Part shown: positions 1 through 5,375 of the stretch, piece by piece
Numbering within the stretch: position 1 is the first letter of the stretch
Layout: each line of letters starts with the position of its first letter
NCBI GenBank assembly: GCA_023144715.1
Contig: JAGLFC010000018.1
Span: forward strand, 1-23,908
Direction: 5' to 3'
DNA from: Gammaproteobacteria bacterium
GTDB lineage: Bacteria > Pseudomonadota > Gammaproteobacteria > GRL18
Length of the DNA: 23,908 nucleotides
Program-made: the position numbers and the translations under genes
Notes under the pieces: model-generated
The model's database searches: none
The model's input: only the letters and a program-made list of their open reading frames with translations
What the model was told of the DNA's origin: nothing

Positions 1-1017
1 GTTTTAGGTCATACCGCACATGATGTGGCGGACTCATCGGTCAAAGAAGGTGCTGATGTGACGTTATTGTCACGTTCTGCGATAGAAAATATGCCTGCAG
101 CACAACATGAAATTGATGATGCTATACGTGAAGGTGTTACGATTATTGGTTGTGTCAGTCCTGTTGCGGTCGTCACAGATGATACAGGTCGTGCCACAGC
201 ATTACGTGTTGTCAAGCTAGAAGATGATGGTAAAACACCGATTGAAGGTTCAGAATATGATATTGAAGCCACCTTAATCGTTTCTGCTATCGGTCAAAAA
301 GGTGATATGACGGGTATTGAGCAGATGGATAATGGTTATGGCTTTATTGATGGTGATGCTCATTATCAGGTGAAAGGCAAGACAGGTCACTTCCTAGCAG
401 GTGATATTGTACGTCCTCATTTGTTAACGACTGCGATTGGTCAAGCGGCTATTGCCTCTGAAACCATTCATCATTATTTAACCACCCAAGATATTGATCT
501 TAAAAAACGTCCTAAGGTTGATAAGCATACCTTCTCTTTAGAGCAAAAGTTAGAAGATACAGGTTTATCACCTGAAGAATCACCTGTTCATGGTCATAAT
601 AGTACTCGTGGAACAGATGGTAGTGATTTTGCCATTCATAACTATGAAAATCGTTCATCAAATGACATTATTAGCCACGATAAGTTATTTATGGGTCACT
701 TTGCTCATGAAGCACGTCATGTACGTGACATGGTTGATGTCAGTTCAGACGAAGTGCTAGGGCATTTTGCAGAACGTTTAGTGGCATTACCAGAAGAAGA
801 AGTGGTTGCTGAAGCCAAACGTTGTATGAGTTGTGGTATGTGTTTTGAGTGTGATAACTGTGTTATTTACTGTCCTCAAGATGCGGTTAAGAAAACACCA
901 AAAGCTCAGGCAACCGTCGGTCGTTATGTTTATACAGACTATGACCGTTGTATTGGTTGTCATATTTGTAAAGATGTCTGTCCTACAGGTTATATTGATA
1001 TGGGTCTTGGTGATTAA
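1..1017 (+). CDS. dsrL: DsrL, iron-sulfur flavoprotein of the rDsr pathway (5' partial)
   Basis: The frame is open from base 1, so the N-terminal half lies outside the window; 338 codons plus TAA are visible, against about 650 residues for the family. The visible part is the end of a glutamate-synthase-small-subunit-like FAD/NAD(P)H oxidoreductase domain (the 'FLAGDIVRP' segment is the typical C-terminal FAD-site motif). It is followed from about visible residue 275 by a ferredoxin-like tail with two cysteine sets, CMSCGMCFECDNC and CIGCHICKDVCP, suited to two 4Fe-4S clusters. In known sulfur oxidisers DsrL is a cytoplasmic NAD(P)H:acceptor oxidoreductase that works with DsrAB. The assignment rests on this architecture plus the dsrJ-dsrO-dsrP neighbours. 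Alone the fragment could be taken for another GltD-like protein; in context it is DsrL. Confidence 0.9.
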   Translation, partial: VLGHTAHDVADSSVKEGADVTLLSRSAIENMPAAQHEIDDAIREGVTIIGCVSPVAVVTDDTGRATALRVVKLEDDGKTPIEGSEYDIEATLIVSAIGQKGDMTGIEQMDNGYGFIDGDAHYQVKGKTGHFLAGDIVRPHLLTTAIGQAAIASETIHHYLTTQDIDLKKRPKVDKHTFSLEQKLEDTGLSPEESPVHGHNSTRGTDGSDFAIHNYENRSSNDIISHDKLFMGHFAHEARHVRDMVDVSSDEVLGHFAERLVALPEEEVVAEAKRCMSCGMCFECDNCVIYCPQDAVKKTPKAQATVGRYVYTDYDRCIGCHICKDVCPTGYIDMGLGD

Positions 1018-1047
1018 TCCGACTCAGTTAGTATTAGGAGAATAAAT

Positions 1048-1578
1048 GTGAGATTGCACTTGAACTTATTGTCACTCGCTATTGTGTCGCTGGTTTTATT
1101 AACCAGCATGAGCAGTGTTGTGGCAAGTCAGGATAGTCTGGGTCCTAAGATTACCATTCAGCAAACAAGTGGTGAGAAATGTATTCTTCCTCCAGAGGAA
1201 ATGCGTCGTCAACACCCTGATTTGCTTAAACATGATAGAATTGCCACCTTACGTGAAGGTGTTAGAGCCAAAGCAGACGGTGGCAAACTTGATGGTAGTC
1301 TTAAACAGTGTGTGAATTGCCATGCGATAAAAGACGATAGCAATAAGTATGTTCGTATTGATAATGATCAGCACTTTTGTGTGTCATGTCATAAATATGC
1401 TGCTGTAAGTATTGACTGTTTCCAATGTCATAGAGATATTCCTGAGGGGGGTGGTGATTTTCATACACTTTCTAATCATAAGGGTATTAATTACAATGCA
1501 GTGGTACCAGGTACTTATAATCTGACCGTTCAAGATATGGCAAACATAGTGCCTGAGGGTTATTCTGATGACAAGTAA
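1048..1578 (+). CDS. dsrJ: DsrJ, triheme cytochrome c of the DsrMKJOP complex
   Basis: A 176-residue protein with an N-terminal hydrophobic signal/anchor (residues 4-26) and three heme c sites: CVNCH (88-92), CVSCH (111-115) and CFQCH (124-128). Cys45, in a 'GEKCILPPEEMRRQHPDLL' context, sits where the DsrJ family carries the cysteine that can ligate one heme. DsrJ is the periplasmic electron-transfer subunit of the membrane complex linked to rDsr. The start is GTG at 1048: the adjacent ATG at 1046 reads straight into TGA, and the next in-frame ATG (1108) would remove most of the signal segment. A Shine-Dalgarno AGGAG lies at 1036-1040, 7 nt upstream of the GTG. The gene lies 30 nt after dsrL and overlaps dsrO by 11 nt. 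Confidence 0.93.
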   Translation: MRLHLNLLSLAIVSLVLLTSMSSVVASQDSLGPKITIQQTSGEKCILPPEEMRRQHPDLLKHDRIATLREGVRAKADGGKLDGSLKQCVNCHAIKDDSNKYVRIDNDQHFCVSCHKYAAVSIDCFQCHRDIPEGGGDFHTLSNHKGINYNAVVPGTYNLTVQDMANIVPEGYSDDK

Positions 1579-2350
1579 TATTAACAATGAAAAGCAAGCA
1601 GAAATAACATCAGCAGAAACAGATTCTTCACGTCGTAATTTTGTCTTTGGCTCAATTGCCGCAGCAGGAGTCACTATTGCTCCGGGTGTGATGCTTTATC
1701 AAACCGCCAATGCACGTTCTTTGAGTGATTTTTCACTGAAAGAAGGAGCTTCTTCAAAAGTACGTTGGGGCATGTTGGTTGATACCACCAAGCAAGTGGA
1801 TTGGAATAAATGTGTTGAGGCTTGTAATAAAGAACATGGTCTTAATAATGAAACCCATTCCAGAGATGATCAAAAAACACAATATATTCGTGTTGTTGAT
1901 GTAAAAAATAAGGGTACAGGACATAGTATGTCTTTACCTGTGATGTGTCAGCATTGTGAATCAGCACCTTGTGTGGATGTGTGTCCCACGGGTGCTTCTA
2001 TGAAACGTGATGATGGTATTGTCTTGGTGGATCGGCATCGTTGTATTGGTTGTCGCTACTGTATGATGGCCTGTCCTTATAAGGCACGTTCATTTGTACA
2101 TGAAGTACTTTCTGATCAAAAAGAAAATACACCACGTGGTAAGGGTTGTGTTGAGTCTTGTAATATGTGTGTTAATCGTATTGACAATGGACTTGAACCT
2201 GCTTGTGTCGAAGCCAGTAACGAAGCAATTATTTTTGGTGATTTGAATGATCCAGAAAGCAAAATAGCAAAGCTACTTAAAGAATTTGGTGGTAAGCAAA
2301 TTCGTGCTGATCTTAAATTAAATCCTGGTGTTTATTACAAAGGGATCTAA
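1568..2350 (+). CDS. dsrO: DsrO, Tat-exported ferredoxin-like subunit of DsrMKJOP
   Basis: A 260-residue protein with a Tat signal, SSRRNFVFG (Arg22-Arg23) followed by a hydrophobic stretch to about residue 47, indicating export of a folded iron-sulfur protein. The mature part resembles the four-cluster ferredoxin subunits partnered with NrfD proteins (DmsB/HybA/NrfC type). Cysteine groups are at 82/86, 127/130/135/139, 159/162/165/169 and 194/198/201/213. It passes electrons between DsrJ on the periplasmic side and the membrane subunit DsrP. ATG 1568 lies inside the last codons of dsrJ, an 11-nt overlap suggesting translational coupling. An unusually long gap of 104 bp follows before dsrP. 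Confidence 0.93.
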   Translation: MTSNINNEKQAEITSAETDSSRRNFVFGSIAAAGVTIAPGVMLYQTANARSLSDFSLKEGASSKVRWGMLVDTTKQVDWNKCVEACNKEHGLNNETHSRDDQKTQYIRVVDVKNKGTGHSMSLPVMCQHCESAPCVDVCPTGASMKRDDGIVLVDRHRCIGCRYCMMACPYKARSFVHEVLSDQKENTPRGKGCVESCNMCVNRIDNGLEPACVEASNEAIIFGDLNDPESKIAKLLKEFGGKQIRADLKLNPGVYYKGI

Positions 2351-2370
2351 TTTATAGTCATCCTTTTAGG

Positions 2371-2432
2371 TTGATTAAAACATTTATTCAATGAAATATT
2401 TTAATCCGCCACTCAGTATTAATCACTTAATA
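2371..2432 (+). promoter_or_regulatory. Overlapping inverted repeats in the dsrO-dsrP gap
   Basis: Three inverted repeats are packed into this gap. TTGATTAAA (2371-2379) and TTTATTCAA (2383-2391) pair in 8 of 9 positions around a 3-nt centre. GATTAAAA (2373-2380) pairs perfectly with TTTTAATC (2399-2406) and continues inward as ATTT/AAAT after one mismatch. TATTAA/TTAATA (2417-2432) pairs around a 4-nt loop. The first two share bases, so as RNA they exclude one another. This could be an operator, an mRNA-processing or stability element, or an attenuator; the sequence does not decide. No T-tract follows, so a plain terminator is unlikely. Confidence 0.4.
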
Positions 2433-2454
2433 TCTGCTGTAACGAGTAAATAAA

Positions 2455-3657
2455 ATGAAAAAATTACACTTTCTCGAAGTAGAAGGGAATAGCTTAGGTT
2501 ATTATGCCTTTCTTGGTCTGTTTAGTCTTATTGCACTAATAGGTATCTTAGCTGCTTATTATATGGAGCATAATGGACACTGGGTTACTGGTATGAGTAA
2601 TCAGGTGATATGGGGAACGCCTCATGTATTTGCCATCTTTTTAATTGTGGCCGCTTCGGGTGCACTTAATGTGGCATCAATCTCTTCTGTCTTTGCAAAA
2701 ACAGCTTATAAACCTTTGGCTCGCTTATCAGGCATACTGGCTATCTCATTGCTTTCTGGTGGTCTGGTTGTTTTACTTCTTGATTTAGGTCGCCCTGATC
2801 GTTTAATTGTTGCCATGACACAGTTTAACTTTGTCTCTATTTTTACTTGGAATATATTTCTTTATACGGGTTTTATGGCGATTGTTGGTATCTATCTTTG
2901 GACAATGATGGATAGACCTTATAATAATTTAACTAAGAAAGCGGGTTTAGGCGCTTTTATCTGGCGTTTAATACTGACGACTGGTACAGGTTCTATCTTT
3001 GGCTTTTTGATTTCTCGTGAAGCCTATGATTCTGCTTTATTTGCACCTATGTTTGTTATTATGTCCTTTTCATTTGGTCTGGCATTTTTTATATTAGTCT
3101 TAATGGGATCGTATAAATATACTCACAGAGCATTAGGTGATTATATGGTGAATCGCTTAAAGAATTTATTAGGTGTATTTGTTGCCGCAGTACTTTATTT
3201 TGTACTGGTTTATCATGTGACTAACTTATATTCTGCTGATCATCGTGGTGTGACATTATTTGTTTTAGCCGATGGTGGTATTTATACTTTCTTATTTTGG
3301 GTCGTACAAATTGTCTTAGGCTCACTATTACCTTTAGCACTGCTTTATGGTCCAACAGGTAAAAATAGAACTATGATTGGCTTGGCAGCAGTACTGGTAA
3401 TTATTGGCGGCATGGCTCAACTTTATGTGATTATTGTCGGTGGTCAGGCGTACCCAATGCACCTCTTCCCAGGAATGGAAGTGAGTAGTTCCTTTTATGA
3501 TGGTGTCGTCGCTTCTTATTCACCGTCATTACCTGAAGTATTATTAGGCTTTGGTGGTTTTGGTGTGACATTGTTATTAGTAACGCTTGCAGTTGCTGCT
3601 CTAAAATTTCTTCCTGATAGTTTGGAAGATGCTATTGCCGACCCTCATGGTAAGTAA
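2455..3657 (+). CDS. dsrP: DsrP, NrfD-family integral membrane subunit
   Basis: A 400-residue, very hydrophobic protein with about ten predicted membrane helices from residue 15 to 390, of the NrfD/PsrC family that exchanges electrons with the quinone pool. The family's LGRP motif appears as 'LDLGRPDRL' after the third helix. Length and position directly after dsrJ-dsrO match DsrP of sulfur oxidisers, where it anchors the DsrMKJOP complex that connects cytoplasmic sulfur-transfer chemistry to membrane electron flow. ATG 2455 has a weak GAG element 8 nt upstream. It is the last dsr gene here: a strong terminator follows 18 nt after the stop, and the next gene is not dsrN. Confidence 0.92.
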   Translation: MKKLHFLEVEGNSLGYYAFLGLFSLIALIGILAAYYMEHNGHWVTGMSNQVIWGTPHVFAIFLIVAASGALNVASISSVFAKTAYKPLARLSGILAISLLSGGLVVLLLDLGRPDRLIVAMTQFNFVSIFTWNIFLYTGFMAIVGIYLWTMMDRPYNNLTKKAGLGAFIWRLILTTGTGSIFGFLISREAYDSALFAPMFVIMSFSFGLAFFILVLMGSYKYTHRALGDYMVNRLKNLLGVFVAAVLYFVLVYHVTNLYSADHRGVTLFVLADGGIYTFLFWVVQIVLGSLLPLALLYGPTGKNRTMIGLAAVLVIIGGMAQLYVIIVGGQAYPMHLFPGMEVSSSFYDGVVASYSPSLPEVLLGFGGFGVTLLLVTLAVAALKFLPDSLEDAIADPHGK

Positions 3658-3675
3658 TGCTTAGTTTTAAACGAT

Positions 3676-3703
3676 AAAAAAACCAGCTTCTGCTGGTTTT
3701 TTT
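3676..3703 (+). terminator. Intrinsic terminator after dsrP
   Basis: A perfect 12-bp stem, seven A then CCAGC (3676-3687), loop TTCT (3688-3691), then GCTGG and seven T (3692-3703). The CCAGC/GCTGG core and the run of seven T are the standard features of a rho-independent terminator. Because the 5' side is an A-run, it could also act on the opposite strand. Confidence 0.9.
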
Positions 3704-3747
3704 ATTTTAAAGTTGTAGTTTTTTAATATATCTCCTAGAGTATTAAT

Positions 3748-4110
3748 ATGAAAAATAAATTATTAGCAGTCTCTTTAATATCAATACTATCAATGCCCAT
3801 TAATAGTATTGCAGGTAATATCGTTTCTGATAAGTTAAATAGTGAATATGATAGTCAACGCCGTCCGGGTCTTGGTCAAGATTCTTCCCGAAAAGAAGGT
3901 CACTCGAGCCAACGTAAAAGCGTGTCTGGTGATAATACTCCAAGAAGTTCAGGGCGTGATCATTCAAAAAGAACTTATGGAGGTAATTTTTCTGCTGATG
4001 AACGTCAGGATATAAGAAGGGGAGAGAGAAGCGAACGTGTTAAAAATAACCGAGAAAAATGGAAAAAAGAAGATATTAAAAATAATCCTTTGAGTCCATA
4101 TAAACGTTAA
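3748..4110 (+). CDS. Small basic predicted secreted protein, function unknown
   Basis: A 120-residue protein not recognised as a named family. It has a signal peptide (MKNKLLAVSLISILSM, probable cleavage near IAG at 21-23). The mature part is about 97 residues, low in hydrophobics, and crowded with Arg, Lys, Ser, Asp, Glu and Gly: 'SSRKEG', 'SSGRDHSKR', and a charged helical-looking end with 'ADERQDIRRGERSERVK' and 'NREKWKKED'. It looks disordered or a small coiled coil. ATG 3748 has a modest TAGAG 8 nt upstream. The gene is 45 nt after the dsr terminator, so it probably has its own promoter. A near-perfect palindrome lies in the signal-peptide codons. A periplasmic binding role for nucleic acid, polyanion or metal is only a guess. 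Confidence 0.65.
   Translation: MKNKLLAVSLISILSMPINSIAGNIVSDKLNSEYDSQRRPGLGQDSSRKEGHSSQRKSVSGDNTPRSSGRDHSKRTYGGNFSADERQDIRRGERSERVKNNREKWKKEDIKNNPLSPYKR
3782..3811. repeat. Near-perfect 30-bp palindrome inside a signal-peptide coding region
   Basis: CAATACTAT (3782-3790) and ATAGTATTG (3803-3811) are exact reverse complements. After one C/A mismatch the stem continues as AATG (3792-3795) and CATT (3798-3801). As RNA this forms a 13-bp hairpin starting about 35 nt after the start codon. The first 12 bases, CAATACTATCAA, recur identically at 4231-4242. Confidence 0.7.
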
Positions 4111-4161
4111 TAGTCTACTGCTTTAATGGATACTGATATACTCATTAGGAGCAGTAAATTG

Positions 4162-4243
4162 TTTGATAGTATGTCATAAATAATAAGTATACAGAAAAAT
4201 ATCGGTTTAGCCCATTATTATATCGTTATACAATACTATCAAA
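4162..4243. repeat. Long inverted repeat between convergent genes
   Basis: TTTGATAGTAT (4162-4172) and ATACTATCAAA (4233-4243) are exact 11-bp reverse complements. An inner pair, ATAATAA (4180-4186) and TTATTAT (4215-4221), can extend the fold. It occupies the gap between the small basic protein gene and the convergent cytochrome gene. There is no T-tract on either strand, so this is not a standard intrinsic terminator. It could be a transcript-end structure, an operator pair, or a relic of a small palindromic element. Confidence 0.5.
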
Positions 4244-4267
4244 ATATGTATGGTGTATTAGCTCTGT

Positions 4268-4843
4268 TTAATTAAGTTCTTTTGTTAAAACAATGGCACC
4301 ACGAATATCACCTACATCATAACCAACCGCTTTATCTTCAGGGTATAGGCTTGTTATTTTTTCTTGAACGGCTGGTAATAAACCACTACCATGACAATTT
4401 AAACAAGTTTTACTGACACCCATTGCTTTCATATAGCGGTATTGCTTCTGACCATCCACTTCAACAATTTCACTAAATTCCATTTTTTTAGCAGATTCAC
4501 CTTTACTATGGCGTTCATTAAATTGTTCTAAAACTGTTTTTTCCCATGCTTTAGGTGTATTATCTTGATTGCGTAATTTTAATGAAGTTCTACTTAATTT
4601 AACACCGTTTTCTTCACTGACTGTAGTGCCTATTTGAAGTGCTTTTTCATTACAAACTTGAATGGCATTAACAGGACCTCCTTTTTTCATGCCTGCTTTT
4701 AATTCACCTTTTAACGTTTTGGCAAATTTTTGTATAATTTGATGACTTTCTTGTACAAGTTCCTCTTGAGTTTGACTAGCAATAGCACTTTGAGTGGTTA
4801 ATAACATGGCTGAAAGCACGAGAGGGAATTGAATAAACTTCAT
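4268..4843 (-). CDS. Periplasmic monoheme DUF3365 (Tll0287-like) protein
   Basis: A 191-residue protein with a Sec signal peptide (residues 1-22, cleavage near AIA-SQ) and one heme c site, CLNCH at 147-151, in the context 'KTCLNCHGSG'. The layout matches the DUF3365/Tll0287-like family: a helical N-terminal part with Cys64 in 'AIQVCNEKA', the segment 'SRTSLKLRNQDNTPKAWE', the heme motif, then a C-terminal 'GDIRGAIVL' strand. Members are periplasmic or sensor-domain heme proteins thought to respond to redox state or small ligands; no reaction is established. It stands alone, with no fused kinase or cyclase. On the minus strand AAGG lies 9 nt upstream of the ATG. It is convergent with the small basic protein gene and divergent from rpoZ. 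Confidence 0.82.
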   Translation of the reverse strand: MKFIQFPLVLSAMLLTTQSAIASQTQEELVQESHQIIQKFAKTLKGELKAGMKKGGPVNAIQVCNEKALQIGTTVSEENGVKLSRTSLKLRNQDNTPKAWEKTVLEQFNERHSKGESAKKMEFSEIVEVDGQKQYRYMKAMGVSKTCLNCHGSGLLPAVQEKITSLYPEDKAVGYDVGDIRGAIVLTKELN

Positions 4844-4994
4844 AAATATAAACCTTTAATTACATTGAAAGTAATGTGAAGTATCTACAATAAGCTATTT
4901 TTGTACTGTGATAAGAGTTACATAAGTGATATTTTTTATCTAAGTTAAAGATTTTATTATGATTTAGAACAAGAAAAAGGAAGGATAAAAATCC

Positions 4995-5023
4995 TTGTGT
5001 AGCAATAGCCTGTTTAGTACAAT
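4995..5023 (+). promoter_or_regulatory. Candidate sigma-70 promoter for rpoZ-spoT
   Basis: TTGTGT (4995-5000), a 17-bp spacer, and TACAAT (5018-5023) give a plausible but weak -35/-10 pair, 46 bp before the rpoZ ATG. A small perfect hairpin, AAGGAT-AAAA-ATCCTT (4981-4996), ends at the -35 box. The region is AT-rich and other pairs are possible. Confidence 0.3.
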
Positions 5024-5069
5024 AATGAGTTTTCCATTGTATAAATAATGATTTAGGAGTATAGCGCTG

Positions 5070-5357
5070 ATGGCACGAGTGACTGTTGAAGACTGTCTTG
5101 ATAATGTAGAAAATCGCTTTGAATTAGTAATGGTGGCAAGCAAGCGTGCTCGTCAAATTGCGAATGGGCAAGAGCCTTTGGTGGAATATGAAAATGATAA
5201 GCCAACGGTTATTGCCTTACGGGAAATTTCTGAAGGTAAAATAGGTCCTGAAATTCTTGAAGAAGTATCAGCAATGGCTCATATAGGTGCTTCACTCACA
5301 TCTGTTGAAGAAGCAACAGAAGAAATGAGTAGTGGAGAGCAATCTTTATCACCCTAA
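5070..5357 (+). CDS. rpoZ: RNA polymerase omega subunit
   Basis: A 95-residue protein beginning MARVTVEDCLDNVENRFELV and continuing 'ASKRARQIANGQEPLVEYENDKPTVIALREI', the near-invariant omega sequence; E. coli omega is 91 residues. Omega binds the beta' subunit, assists RNA polymerase assembly and in enterobacteria forms part of a ppGpp-binding site. The Shine-Dalgarno AGGAG lies about 10 nt before ATG 5070. It is followed 18 nt later by spoT, the usual gammaproteobacterial order, which places a ppGpp-responsive RNA polymerase subunit beside a ppGpp synthetase/hydrolase. The C-terminal tail, ending SSGEQSLSP, is acidic and variable as in relatives. Confidence 0.97.
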   Translation: MARVTVEDCLDNVENRFELVMVASKRARQIANGQEPLVEYENDKPTVIALREISEGKIGPEILEEVSAMAHIGASLTSVEEATEEMSSGEQSLSP

Positions 5358-5375
5358 TAATAGGAATAGTCTAAC

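Noticed and set aside
833..1045. A 70-codon frame overlapping the end of dsrL
   Set aside because: It lies within the ferredoxin-coding part of dsrL in another frame, is rich in Val from shifted Cys codons, and has no homology or ribosome site.
1384..1674. Minus-strand 96-codon frame over dsrJ and dsrO
   Set aside because: It is antisense to two genes with clear heme and Tat motifs; no independent coding signal.
2371..2391. FNR/CRP-type operator reading of TTGATTAAA...TTTATTCAA
   Set aside because: The half-sites resemble TTGAT and ATTCAA, but the spacing is far wider than the 4-nt centre of an FNR site or the 6-nt centre of a CRP site.
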